From an uncultured Bacilli bacterium (GTDB lineage Bacteria; Bacillota_I; Bacilli_A; RF39; UBA660), in assembly GCA_910587065.1 (NCBI GenBank), contig CAJUMA010000007.1, positions 32,906 to 71,434 of the forward strand: a stretch of DNA of 38,529 nt, given 5' to 3'. Below, in pieces: positions 8,516 to 16,821 of the stretch (positions are counted from its first letter, which is position 1; each line of letters starts with the position of its first letter). Both the position numbers and the translations under genes were made by a program. A model generated the notes under the pieces. The model was not told the origin of the DNA. It was given only the letters and a program-made list of their open reading frames with translations, and ran no database searches.

Positions 8516-9011
8516 CATTTTTTAACATATCTTCAATAAAAATATACGTTGGGCGTGATATTTCTGATTTCTTAAATTGATCCATTTTGGCTTTTTCAAA
8601 ACCTATACATCTGTCAGGTTCCATATTTTCTACTTCGCCAGATAAAATGCGTCCTTTATAGCCGATAATAATCCAGTTTATTACATCCCCTGTCGTTTTA
8701 TCAACAGTTGGATTTAAGACAGCACCTAAATAAGTTTCTATTTCAAACTCCGCATTACCCGCTTCTTCTTTTAGTTCACGCATTATGGCACTTCTAAAAT
8801 CTATATCACTATGGTTTACAGAGCCACCTATTGCTTGAAGCATACCTACTTCATCTCTTGCTCCAGGTCCTCTTCTATTCAATATTAAATTCCCATCTTT
8901 ATCAAAAACAAAACAGATAACACAAGCTTTTATTTTACCAAAGTCTTGATCAAATTTACTTAATCTATTAACAAGTTCTTCTAAATTGTTTACTTCATCA
9001 CGAAACAACAT
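8511..9011 (-). CDS. NUDIX hydrolase, substrate unknown
   Basis: A 166-residue NUDIX protein. The box is recognisable by IGGSVN upstream and RELKEEAGN, which provide the metal-binding Glu residues, although the spacing to the usual upstream Glu is imperfect (Asp residues occupy that area). A MutT-like start (ACVICFVFDKDGNLILNRR) places the substrate-facing strand. These enzymes cleave nucleoside diphosphates linked to another moiety. The stop is TAG, one of several genes in the window that use it. It lies 28 bp downstream of the SpoVIF-like gene, so co-transcription is plausible. Confidence 0.8.
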   Translation of the reverse strand: MLFRDEVNNLEELVNRLSKFDQDFGKIKACVICFVFDKDGNLILNRRGPGARDEVGMLQAIGGSVNHSDIDFRSAIMRELKEEAGNAEFEIETYLGAVLNPTVDKTTGDVINWIIIGYKGRILSGEVENMEPDRCIGFEKAKMDQFKKSEISRPTYIFIEDMLKNE

Positions 9012-9039
9012 ACTTCCACTTCCTATTCCACATTTATTA

Positions 9040-9282
9040 TTATATCATATTATCTAAATTTTTGGGTACTTTATCATTAACAATTAATTCAATTATTTTA
9101 TCTTCTTTTTCTTTACTAACTTTTTTACCAGTTAAAGAAGAAAGTTCTTGAATTATTCCACTTAAAGTTTCAGGATCCTTCATATTCCCTTCATTTAATT
9201 TAGAAGCTATATTAATAATATTTTCTTTAGAAACATGTGTTTTCTTTTCAATCTTATTAAATACACCATCGTTAAGTTCCAT
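9040..9282 (-). CDS. SpoVIF-like protein (stage VI sporulation protein F family)
   Basis: An 80-residue, all-helical protein. The pattern VFNKIEKKTHVSKENIINIA, then a DPETLSGIIQELSSLTGKKVS segment and KEDKIIELIVN closely follows the SpoVIF/YjcC family (PF14069), in which a KIEKKTGV start and a K.VSKE.EDKI core are characteristic. In Bacillus subtilis it acts late in spore coat development. Here no other sporulation gene is in view, so it may be a relic, a repurposed regulator, or a sign that this lineage still sporulates. The ribosome binding site is GAGGTG. Identification is from memory of the family. Confidence 0.7.
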   Translation of the reverse strand: MELNDGVFNKIEKKTHVSKENIINIASKLNEGNMKDPETLSGIIQELSSLTGKKVSKEKEDKIIELIVNDKVPKNLDNMI

Positions 9283-9314
9283 ATAAACACCTCAATATAT
9301 AATATGAATCATGT

Positions 9315-10208
9315 TTACTTTTGTACACTTTTACTAACCAGTTTTAAATCATGGGCTTTACCATTCGTTAACTTAATTACTTCGATATCACTTTTTAACA
9401 ATTTATTTACGAGATTAGTTGTGAGTTTTGAACCATGACTTTCTCCCATCTTCGTTAGTCCATTAGATAAAATTACACTTGTATTCTCTTTTGTCCAGTA
9501 ACCATAACTACCAGCCATAAGCCATTTATTATAAGGGCCAGCAAATCCTCGATTACTTTTTGACAATTCTTGAATAAATTCTGGTGTTATACCCGAATGA
9601 TTATGACCCGATAAAATTAAATTAAAGTTTTCAAGTGAGTATGCTAACTTATTATTTTGAATAAGGCCATTACAAGAATGAAGAAGCATAATTCTAAATT
9701 TATTAGATTTATTAAAATGAATTACATATTTATCTAGTAATACTTTAAATAATTCACTACTTTCTTTATTTTTATCATACCAAGAATATCCTGGATCAAA
9801 TCCTGTTACTTCTATACCATCAACATAAAATATTTCTTCATTAGATAAAAATACATGAATATTCGCATTTTCATCTAAACTTTCATAATATTTTAAATTT
9901 CTATTTTCCTCTGCTTTAGCGAATAATCCCTTACCCTTAAAATTAACTAAGTCATGATTTCCATTACTTATATATATTGGCATATCTTTTTCTTTTTTTA
10001 AAGTATCAACTATTTCTCTATTATGAGAATTATCAACTGAATCAAATAAATCTCCGGGGATAGTTATGATATTTGCACCTACATTAGATGCATACTCTAA
10101 AGCACTTATTAATTTTTTAACATCACTGTGAACATCAGTAATATTAACAACTACTAAATCTTTATCTATCAAAGGACTTTCCATATTATATTTTCTTACT
10201 CTAAGCAT
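9315..10208 (-). CDS. Calcineurin-like metallophosphoesterase
   Basis: A 297-residue protein with the full metallophosphoesterase motif set in order: ITDVHSD (residues 23-29), PGDLFDS (49-55), GNHD near 82-85, LLHSCN (about 174-179) and SGHNHSG (about 201-207). These supply the Asp, His and Asn ligands of a di-metal site. The N-terminus has no convincing signal peptide, so it is probably cytoplasmic or membrane-associated. The overall form resembles YkoQ/YaeI-type phosphoesterases, but the substrate cannot be read from sequence. It lies 32 bp upstream of the SpoVIF-like gene on the same strand. Confidence 0.85.
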   Translation of the reverse strand: MLRVRKYNMESPLIDKDLVVVNITDVHSDVKKLISALEYASNVGANIITIPGDLFDSVDNSHNREIVDTLKKEKDMPIYISNGNHDLVNFKGKGLFAKAEENRNLKYYESLDENANIHVFLSNEEIFYVDGIEVTGFDPGYSWYDKNKESSELFKVLLDKYVIHFNKSNKFRIMLLHSCNGLIQNNKLAYSLENFNLILSGHNHSGITPEFIQELSKSNRGFAGPYNKWLMAGSYGYWTKENTSVILSNGLTKMGESHGSKLTTNLVNKLLKSDIEVIKLTNGKAHDLKLVSKSVQK

Positions 10209-10229
10209 ATTATCACCTTAACAATTATA

Positions 10230-10427
10230 TCATAAACATTTTATCCTACTACTATATTTTAACCGTTTTTTATATATTTTATGAATAAGAGAAGAAACTT
10301 TATTTATATCTTTTGTACCATTAGTACATTCATAAAGTCTAGCTAAATCGGAATCAAGTATTACCTGAAGACCCCTTATTTCATAAATTAAATCTTCTAT
10401 TTTTTCTTTTACTGGTAACTCACTCAT
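10230..10427 (-). pseudogene. ORF6N-domain remnant (65 aa)
   Basis: Residues 8-45 (KIEDLIYEIRGLQVILDSDL then ARLYECTNGTKDIN) match the start of the ORF6N DNA-binding domain found in phage-type antirepressors, where the usual continuation is AVKRN..RFP.DF. Here the sequence departs after DIN and ends 20 residues later in a basic tail. I find no continuation of the domain in the downstream 20 bp before the next gene. It is best read as a truncated remnant of a mobile-element or antirepressor gene; a small functional protein is possible. The start follows a weak ribosome binding site. Confidence 0.5.
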
Positions 10428-10540
10428 TCATTTCACCAAACTTTCTACTTAATCACTTCACAAGTTACTATAATACCTAAGCATTCTCGCAATTACAGCA
10501 AGAGGTTTTGTCAAGATTTATCAAATTTTAGCAAGAAAAA

Positions 10541-10564
10541 AAGAATACTTTTTTAAGCATTCTT
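10541..10564 (-). terminator. Terminator of the DUF5305-like gene
   Basis: A 10-bp stem with one G-U pair (10541-10550 with 10555-10564) is followed by a T run on the minus strand. The stop codon at 10553-10555 lies at the loop edge. Confidence 0.65.
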
Positions 10565-11581
10565 ACTGTTAAGTTTATAAACATAAGATTGATTATTTTT
10601 TAGTACTATAAATGTTGATTCATGTTTTTCAATTACTTCTATATAGTTAATTGGTAAATTTAATTTCCTTGATATTTCTAAAATATCATCAAATCCCTGT
10701 ACAAATATTATATCGTATCGAGTTAAATCAGGAAGTTTACTTAAATTAACTAATTCACTACTATAATCATTTATTATTTTATTTAATCTATCTTGATAAA
10801 CACTTACCGAGCCATTAACACGTTTAACAATTAAAACAATGAGTAAAACAAAGATAATAATTGCTCCTAAGAATTCTAAACATATTATTACGTAAATAGT
10901 ATCATCATCTTGATTAAGTTCACTAAACTCATTACGCATTTCATCTTTATCTTCACTTATTTTTATATTAGTAATATCACTTATTGGAATAAGCACATCA
11001 AGCGTTCTGCTATTAACAATAGATTTTCCTAATTTTTCACTGAACACTTGATAGTTATAGGTAATATCAAAACGTATCTCACTTTGAACGTCTATTCCTA
11101 AATTCTTTATTTGATTCTGATATTCATTATAAATACTATCAAAATCAATATCAAAAGTATTACTTAAATTAATGACACTACCATCAATAGTGTACCTCGC
11201 TACATCTCCATTATATATAACATTCTTTACTTCTTCATTATTTTGGTGCATAACTATATAGCCTTTTACAAAACAACTATATTCCCCATTTACAGGACTT
11301 GAAAAAGCCGTAGATATATTATAATAAGTATTTATATTATCAATCAATGATAACACATAACTTTCATCTTCACTGCTAGACTTAAAAAATTCATTATCAA
11401 GTTGCTTAACATTATAACTCATCTTATTAGATTCACTAACAATCATATTCTCAATTGATAAATCTTTTCCTCTCATATTATAAAAATAATTAAAGAAGAA
11501 AGAAGACACACCAATAAGAATAAGTAAGACAACCATTAATCCATAATAAAGAAAAGTCTTATTATCCTTCACAAGTATCAC
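10553..11581 (-). CDS. DUF5305-like two-helix membrane protein
   Basis: Residues 11-33 form an N-terminal helix. Residues about 34-232 form an extracellular domain with alternating beta-strand patterns, and residues about 233-257 form a second helix. A cytoplasmic tail of about 85 residues contains LPDLTRYDIIFVQGFDDILE and NYIEVIEKHESTFIVL. This two-helix arrangement with a short C-terminal module that reads like DUF5305 is often found beside signal peptidase I and TasA/camelysin-like exported proteins. Here too the neighbour 12 bp upstream encodes a TasA-flavoured exported protein. The DUF assignment is from memory and moderate; a role in assembling or processing an exported protein is inference. 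Confidence 0.6.
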   Translation of the reverse strand: MILVKDNKTFLYYGLMVVLLILIGVSSFFFNYFYNMRGKDLSIENMIVSESNKMSYNVKQLDNEFFKSSSEDESYVLSLIDNINTYYNISTAFSSPVNGEYSCFVKGYIVMHQNNEEVKNVIYNGDVARYTIDGSVINLSNTFDIDFDSIYNEYQNQIKNLGIDVQSEIRFDITYNYQVFSEKLGKSIVNSRTLDVLIPISDITNIKISEDKDEMRNEFSELNQDDDTIYVIICLEFLGAIIIFVLLIVLIVKRVNGSVSVYQDRLNKIINDYSSELVNLSKLPDLTRYDIIFVQGFDDILEISRKLNLPINYIEVIEKHESTFIVLKNNQSYVYKLNSKNA

Positions 11582-11593
11582 ACACCCTTTATT

Positions 11594-12220
11594 CTATTTT
11601 GTATTCTCCATATAATTAAGCATCACATTCATACTAAACTTTAATGCTTTTTGCCCCTCAAATTCTTTAACATTTTGATTTAAAACAACTAAAGCATCTT
11701 GAGATAAATAAGAAACATCACGATACTTAATAGAAAGAACTATATAGTTTTTGGTATATTTATTTAATTTATCTCCAACACTTAATCCATATCCCTCAGT
11801 TATAAGGTTAGTCTTATTATCTCTTGTATACTTAATATTCGTATCAACATAATCACTTAAATAATAAGTTATACCTGTTTCTTCGCTAGTACCAACCTTA
11901 AAATTTCTCAAATCTGTCATATTAATATTACTTAAATAAGCATTGAAATCTCCATTATTTTCTATATTTCCATAAACGGTTAAAACATCTCCAGGTTCAG
12001 TTAAAGTTACATTAACAGTCATATTCTCACCAGTTGAGTAAACATCAGTTTCAAGCTTATTTGCTTTTAAATCAGTTAAAATAATATTCCATGATTTTCT
12101 GTTATCATAACATTCAGGATAAGCAAAAGTATTAGTAATAGTAAAACAAGCAACTGCAAGTAAAATACTAGCAACAGCAAACAACGTACCAATAGCTTTA
12201 GTTTGTTTTAAGTACTTCAT
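11594..12220 (-). CDS. Exported TasA/camelysin-like protein
   Basis: The signal peptide (KYLKQTKAIG plus a long hydrophobic stretch ending TNTFAY) is followed by a beta-rich domain with the phrase EPGDVLTVYGNIENNGDFNA, the type of 'conjugated to nothing, N-terminal strand then GD..T....I.N.G' pattern seen in SipW-dependent TasA/camelysin proteins. A tyrosine-rich C-terminal half follows. I choose the ATG at 12220 because GGAG lies 9 nt upstream; the ATG five codons earlier (12235) has a poorer site. A TATAAT-rich region lies about 20-30 bp upstream. Co-directional with the DUF5305-like gene, 12 bp apart, so they are probably one operon. Confidence 0.6.
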   Translation of the reverse strand: MKYLKQTKAIGTLFAVASILLAVACFTITNTFAYPECYDNRKSWNIILTDLKANKLETDVYSTGENMTVNVTLTEPGDVLTVYGNIENNGDFNAYLSNINMTDLRNFKVGTSEETGITYYLSDYVDTNIKYTRDNKTNLITEGYGLSVGDKLNKYTKNYIVLSIKYRDVSYLSQDALVVLNQNVKEFEGQKALKFSMNVMLNYMENTK

Positions 12221-12273
12221 AATAACACACTCCATAATACTCTAAATAAATTATATAATACTTTTGGGCAAAA

Positions 12274-12293
12274 AAAAAGACTAATGTCTCTTT
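12274..12293 (-). terminator. Terminator downstream of miaA
   Basis: An 8-bp stem with one wobble pair (12274-12281 with 12286-12293), loop TAAT, is followed on the minus strand by a run of eight or nine Ts. Confidence 0.75.
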
Positions 12294-12320
12294 TAAATAT
12301 TTTTTTTGAATTTCCAGTTC

Positions 12321-13199
12321 TTAAAACGGAATGCTTTTCTCAATAAACTCTGTTACTTCACTAATAGTTTCAGTAAAATCAGTAAAATTAACATCAAACC
12401 ATTTAATATCCATTTGATTATTAAACCAAGTATATTGTCTTTTCGCATAATTTCGTGTATTTTGTTTGCATTCTAAAACAGCTTCGCTAAGTGTTTCTTC
12501 ATCATCAAAAAACTTATATAATTCTTTATACCCAATTGCCGTATTTAAAGCCTTTGAACGTATACCTTTTTTATAAAATGTTTTTACCTCATCAATTAAA
12601 GTAACAAGCATCTCATCAAATCTTTTATCTATGCGCTCATATAACACTTCCCTTTTCGTAGTTAAACCAATAAAAATAACATCATCATATAATAAATGAT
12701 CTTTATCTAAAACTTGTTCATCTGAAGAGGCTAACATCTTAAGAGTACTAATTAAACGGCGACGATTATTATAATCTATCTCCATACTAGGATCAATTTC
12801 TTTAATCTTATTAATTATTTCCTCATCTCTTAGATCATCTATATAGTCTAAATCATCAGTATCAATAAAATCATAATTATATAAAGCTGCTTTAATATAT
12901 AATCCTGTTCCACCAACCAAAATTGGTACGTGTCCCCTATTTTTTATTTCTTCTATCTTAGCTCTTGCATCTTTTTGATAATCATAAACTGTATAAAGTT
13001 CACTAACATCTTTTATATCCAATAAATGATGTTTTACTCCTTGCATCTCTTGCTTTGTCACCTTTGCTGTACCAATGTCCATTTCTTTATAAACTTGTGT
13101 ACTATCGGCATTTATTATTTCTCCATTATATATTTTTGCAAGCTCCACACTCATTTTAGTTTTACCAACAGCTGTTGGTCCACATATCACAATAATCAT
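12321..13199 (-). CDS. miaA: tRNA dimethylallyltransferase MiaA
   Basis: MiaA adds a dimethylallyl group to N6 of A37 in tRNAs reading codons that begin with U. The 292-residue protein has the P-loop GPTAVGKT (residues 7-14), the DSTQVYKEMDIGTAK motif (32-46, with the catalytic Asp), HHLLDI (about 57-62), VGGTGLYIKA (about 96-105) and the C-terminal QNTRNYAKRQYTWF. Length is normal. The gene has its own intrinsic terminator at 12274-12293 and lies between an exported-protein operon and an InlB-repeat lipoprotein gene. Together with mtaB further on, two A37 modifying enzymes lie within 6 kb. Confidence 0.97.
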   Translation of the reverse strand: MIIVICGPTAVGKTKMSVELAKIYNGEIINADSTQVYKEMDIGTAKVTKQEMQGVKHHLLDIKDVSELYTVYDYQKDARAKIEEIKNRGHVPILVGGTGLYIKAALYNYDFIDTDDLDYIDDLRDEEIINKIKEIDPSMEIDYNNRRRLISTLKMLASSDEQVLDKDHLLYDDVIFIGLTTKREVLYERIDKRFDEMLVTLIDEVKTFYKKGIRSKALNTAIGYKELYKFFDDEETLSEAVLECKQNTRNYAKRQYTWFNNQMDIKWFDVNFTDFTETISEVTEFIEKSIPF

Positions 13200-13257
13200 T
13201 TATAAGCCTCCAAACTTGAATTAATTATAAATAATAAAGTAAACTTAGTCAATTATA

Positions 13258-13282
13258 AAATCATCACATATCGTGATGATTT
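13258..13282 (-). terminator. Terminator of the InlB-repeat lipoprotein gene
   Basis: A perfect 10-bp stem (AAATCATCAC and its complement; 13258-13267 with 13273-13282) with a 5-nt loop lies just past the stop. The T tract on the minus strand is short (TTTTATAATT). Confidence 0.65.
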
Positions 13283-13284
13283 AT

Positions 13285-14676
13285 TTAAAAATATTGTAAC
13301 AATGAAGTATTTTCAAATTCGCCATTTTCTCGTTTATCAATTCTATTATTTTTAATATTTCCGAGTAAATTATTTAAAACAATTCCCTCAAACATAGATT
13401 CACCAACATATATTAAAGAATCTACTTCAACAACTAAATTATTAATAACAAATTTGTCATCTTTTTCGTATACTATGTTCTCTAAGTTAAATAAATAACC
13501 TTCTTTATTTGTAATCTTGTAATTATCTCCTTCAATAGTTACTGGAACTGTTACTTGTAAATTATTTGTAATTTCTTGATCTGCAAGTAACCTAATCGTA
13601 TCATTTCTTTTGGCAACATTTAGAGCAGTTTCCAAATTATTATAATATATCACATCTAATCCAGAACCAACAGACACTGTTGGATATTTGATAATCCATT
13701 TTTGTTCTACTTCATCATAATCAAATATTAAACTTACTCCATCATTTACCACAGTAAAGCTAGTTACATCTTTATCACCCTTAAGTTCTAAGACATTATT
13801 TATAGAAACTACATCATAATGATAAGCATGATTAGATATTATTTTCCATGAATTCATATCACTTCTAAGTAACTTATCTAAGTCTTTATCATCAATATTT
13901 CTAATGACGTTTATATTTTCTTTTGTTCTTGTAATTCTAAGATATTCAACATATTCTTTTTCTTCTGTCTCCTCTTGTGACTTTAAAAGTTCATTTTCAC
14001 GTGCTTCTAATTGTATTGAATCATCTTCTTTTTTAACTTCTTCCTTAACAATTTCAATAGAAATATCAATATCCTTAACTACAGGAATAACAGGCTCGAT
14101 TGGAGTAACACCAGGGATATCAACGCCCGGCGTTATTGGATCTATTTTTGTCGTTGTGGTCGTAGACGTTATTACTGTTTTTGGTTCAGTTGTGGGTGTT
14201 GTAGTCGTAGAAGTTATAGTCGATGTTGATGTCGTTTTTTTTGTGGTTTTCTTTGTTGTCTTTTTAGTAGTTTTCTTTGTAACTTTCTTTGTAGTATTAT
14301 TTGTAACAATGTTTGTCGTGACTTTGGCCGTTGTTGGTTCTTCAGTTGTCTTCTCTTCTTCCAGACTTTCCAAATCACTATCTGCTAAAGAATTCTTAAT
14401 CCATTTTGCTACTAAAGTTAAATCTTCATCAACACTTTTATCAAAATTATATTCTTCACCATCTAAATACCAACCATCAAATATATAACCATCTTTAGTA
14501 GGTATCGGTGTATCTTCTAACTTAGACCCGCTTTTAACCTTAATATTTTTAACTTCTGATCCCCCATTAGTTTTAAAAGTTATCGTTTTACTGTCACTAA
14601 AGAAACACCCGCTTATAAAAAATAAACCAACCAACAGTATTACTAAAGTCATTCTTAATTCTTTTACTTTTTCCAC
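13285..14676 (-). CDS. Surface lipoprotein with InlB B-repeat and Thr-rich stalk
   Basis: The signal sequence ends in a lipobox (LFFISGC). An InlB B-repeat (Listeria-Bacteroides repeat) follows: ITFKTNGGSEVKNIKVKSGS and DGYIFDGWYLDGEEYNFDKS with VAKW. Next comes an acidic stretch, then a long low-complexity Thr/Lys stalk (TTKKTTKKTT-type) and Thr/Pro/Ile linkers, then an acidic coiled segment and a C-terminal beta-rich domain. I prefer a GTG start at 14676 because AGAGG lies 8 nt upstream; the next ATG (14652) lacks a good site and the upstream GTG at 14685 overlaps the AGAGG. Likely a cell-surface protein with a spacer stalk. Confidence 0.75.
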   Translation of the reverse strand: MEKVKELRMTLVILLVGLFFISGCFFSDSKTITFKTNGGSEVKNIKVKSGSKLEDTPIPTKDGYIFDGWYLDGEEYNFDKSVDEDLTLVAKWIKNSLADSDLESLEEEKTTEEPTTAKVTTNIVTNNTTKKVTKKTTKKTTKKTTKKTTSTSTITSTTTTPTTEPKTVITSTTTTTKIDPITPGVDIPGVTPIEPVIPVVKDIDISIEIVKEEVKKEDDSIQLEARENELLKSQEETEEKEYVEYLRITRTKENINVIRNIDDKDLDKLLRSDMNSWKIISNHAYHYDVVSINNVLELKGDKDVTSFTVVNDGVSLIFDYDEVEQKWIIKYPTVSVGSGLDVIYYNNLETALNVAKRNDTIRLLADQEITNNLQVTVPVTIEGDNYKITNKEGYLFNLENIVYEKDDKFVINNLVVEVDSLIYVGESMFEGIVLNNLLGNIKNNRIDKRENGEFENTSLLQYF

Positions 14677-14837
14677 TTCCAACACCTCTTACTATAATTA
14701 TATAAAAGTGTTAATTATTAGTAAATTAAAATGTAAACGAAAGAATCAAACTCTACTCTAATTTGACACTATTATTTAAACTTTATTTTTCTTCGACTTT
14801 TTGATACAATAGACATGTTAGTTGAGGGGAGAAACTT

Positions 14838-15392
14838 ATGAAGAATTTACCTAATATAAAAATTTTAGACGAAAGTGATAAAAGACTTCACCAAAAGTCA
14901 GAAGAAGTAACTTTTCCACTAGATAAAGAAACTATTAAAACTATTTATGATTGCTTAGATTATTTAGAGATGAGTCAAGATGAAGAAATGGCAGAAAAGT
15001 ATGATCTTCGTGCTGGTATGGGCTTATCATTTTGCCAAATTGGTATAATGAAAAGAATATTTGTAGTTTCCGAAGATTTTGGAGATAGAACATTTGGAAG
15101 ATATATTGTTATAAATCCCAAAGTAATAAGTCACTCAGAAGAGCTTATATATGTTGGCGAAGGTGAAGGTTGTTTATCAGTTAATAGACCTACTGAGGGT
15201 ATAGTGCCACGTTATGCAAGAATGCGCATCAAAGCTTATGATGAAAATGGATGTGAATACGAAATACGTGTACGAGAAGATATATCAGTTGCTTTCCAAC
15301 ACGAACTAGATCATCTTGATGGTATTCTTTTTACAGATAAGATTGATAAAAAGAATCCATTTAAAGACCGAAATAAAATGAGAGAAATATAA
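14838..15392 (+). CDS. def: Peptide deformylase
   Basis: It removes the formyl group from the initiator methionine of nascent proteins. The 184-residue length and the insertion pattern match type II (Gram-positive) deformylases. Motif 1 reads GMGLSFCQIG (residues 60-69) where GxGLAAxQxG is usual, a mild variation. Motif 2 is GEGCLS with the metal ligand C112. Motif 3 is HELDH (155-159), which supplies two His ligands and the catalytic Glu. The ribosome binding site is GAGGGGAG, and a TACAAT -10 lies at 14805-14810. It is one of only two intact plus-strand protein genes in the window and shares a terminator with the gene converging on it. Confidence 0.95.
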   Translation: MKNLPNIKILDESDKRLHQKSEEVTFPLDKETIKTIYDCLDYLEMSQDEEMAEKYDLRAGMGLSFCQIGIMKRIFVVSEDFGDRTFGRYIVINPKVISHSEELIYVGEGEGCLSVNRPTEGIVPRYARMRIKAYDENGCEYEIRVREDISVAFQHELDHLDGILFTDKIDKKNPFKDRNKMREI

Positions 15393-15409
15393 TTTAATTC
15401 TCTCATTTT
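15375..15409. terminator. Bidirectional terminator shared by def and the converging gene
   Basis: A perfect 12-bp stem (15375-15386 with 15398-15409) with an 11-nt loop is flanked by A and T runs so that it can act in both directions. It contains the def stop (15390-15392) in the loop and the converging gene's TGA (15403-15405) in the stem. Confidence 0.85.
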
Positions 15410-15921
15410 TCTTTTATATCAACACTTAACTTTAAAGACTTAATCATATCATCCTGACTTGCTTGTTCACTGTCAAGCCAAAATTTTAAATTCAATATAT
15501 CTTCTTTTTTCCCATCTAATCTACCACTATATATAATACCATTTACAACATCACTCATAAGTTTTACTTCTTCATCATTAATCGCGACAACTATTTTGTT
15601 AATATCTATTCCAAGACTTTCTGACTTCGAACTTACAATGACTTGATATTCTGTTGAAAAGTCCGACTTATTAACAATTTTAAATGTATTTGCTGGAGAG
15701 GAAGAAATTCCTTGTTGAAAACTCATAGGATATTCACCAAACTGAATACCTTTTTTTCCGTTTTCAAATTTCACACGTAAATTTTTATTGTTAACAAGTA
15801 CATCTTGACTAAAATCATTATTATTAAAAATGACAAATGTTGCAACTAATATTAAAACTATAAACACTAATGAAATTGCAAACACTTTTAATCGACGTTT
15901 TATAATAAGCGCTGTACTCAT
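15403..15921 (-). CDS. Single-helix exported protein, unknown function
   Basis: A 172-residue protein with a basic N-terminus (KRRLK) and a strong helix at residues 13-33, then an extracellular domain of about 135 residues. That domain has regular beta-strand patterns (LRVKFENGKK, FKIVNKSDFSTEYQVIVSS, KLKFWLDSE-like strands). There are no cysteines. The pattern 'N.S.....Y.V' followed by a late LS-type strand recalls TasA-like beta domains, but I cannot assign a family. The stop is TGA, inside the shared terminator with def. Its upstream neighbour encodes a LysM membrane protein. Confidence 0.65.
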   Translation of the reverse strand: MSTALIIKRRLKVFAISLVFIVLILVATFVIFNNNDFSQDVLVNNKNLRVKFENGKKGIQFGEYPMSFQQGISSSPANTFKIVNKSDFSTEYQVIVSSKSESLGIDINKIVVAINDEEVKLMSDVVNGIIYSGRLDGKKEDILNLKFWLDSEQASQDDMIKSLKLSVDIKEK

Positions 15922-16023
15922 TAATAACTCCCCTTACTCTATTTATTATATGATAATCAACAAGTTGACTCAACAACATTGACTATTTTTATACTTCTCT
16001 TTACACAAATTAGAGAAAGAAAA

Positions 16024-16043
16024 AAGAGTAATTAATAACTCTT
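16024..16043 (-). terminator. Terminator of the LysM protein gene
   Basis: AAGAGT (16024-16029) pairs with ACTCTT (16038-16043), with extra AT pairs inside, followed by a T run on the minus strand. The TAA stop at 16032-16034 is within the hairpin. Confidence 0.65.
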
Positions 16044-16772
16044 ATGGGCATTATAGTTTACAGCTTCACTTAGTGGTAAAGCAGATAAATTGTTTTCAAA
16101 TGAAAAACCATACTCTTTAGAAGATTCTGATAAATCTCTTAAATCATCAATTATATAATCTAATTTATAATCATCTCCCGGAACATAGTCATTTTTATAA
16201 TCAGCATAATCATTTTTAATTTCTTCAACACTAGCTAAAAAACTATGATTATTAGCATCAGTTGTATCAATATAATCTACTACTTTGTTCAAAAAATCTA
16301 TTCGCAAATCGACTTCTACTTCGGGAGCAAAATAGTTATAGTTATCTGTATAACCAAACTCCTCTAATTTAGAGGCCGGAACTCCCACTAAATAAATAGT
16401 TTGACCGGGATAAATACCATTTGCATCTATTCCATTATATTTCTCAATTAATTTTAAGTTAGCTTGAACTTTATTCGTATCACTTTCATACGAATAGACA
16501 ATATCTAATAATGTATCCCCAAAACTAACAACATATGGGATACCACTGTAAGTTGGCTCATCAAAGTATGTTTCGGCTAAAGTATTTGGAATAACAGGAT
16601 AAACAGTTTTATCTTTACTAGTTCGTCCTAAAAAGTAAGAAGATACGCTTATAATAAAATAAGAACTAAATAAAAGTATCTTTTTCAAATTCTTATTGTA
16701 GTAAATCATCTCTCCTATTTTATTTCCATTATTTCTTACAGTTTTCTTTTTGTAGTGATTATTCTTATCCAT
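16032..16772 (-). CDS. LysM-domain membrane protein
   Basis: A 246-residue protein with a Lys/Asn-rich cytoplasmic start, a helix at residues about 31-48 (ILLFSSYFIISVSSYFLG), and then an extracellular LysM domain at about residues 78-128: YVVSFGDTLLDIVYSYESD, LKLIEKYNGI and GIYPGQTIYL. LysM binds N-acetylglucosamine-containing polymers such as peptidoglycan, so the product probably tethers membrane and wall, which argues for a walled cell. The C-terminal 115 residues are acidic and Tyr/Asp-rich with no motif I recognise. It lies 49 bp downstream of mtaB. Confidence 0.8.
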   Translation of the reverse strand: MDKNNHYKKKTVRNNGNKIGEMIYYNKNLKKILLFSSYFIISVSSYFLGRTSKDKTVYPVIPNTLAETYFDEPTYSGIPYVVSFGDTLLDIVYSYESDTNKVQANLKLIEKYNGIDANGIYPGQTIYLVGVPASKLEEFGYTDNYNYFAPEVEVDLRIDFLNKVVDYIDTTDANNHSFLASVEEIKNDYADYKNDYVPGDDYKLDYIIDDLRDLSESSKEYGFSFENNLSALPLSEAVNYNAHKSY

Positions 16773-16821
16773 ATAGACACATCCCTAATTATAGTATAAA
16801 ACAAAGTAAAAGTTCATGCAA

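Noticed and set aside
13904..14488. Long plus-strand open frame opposite the InlB-repeat lipoprotein
   Set aside because: It is the mirror of the Thr/Lys low-complexity stalk (Val/Phe-rich translation) and has no ribosome binding site or domain.
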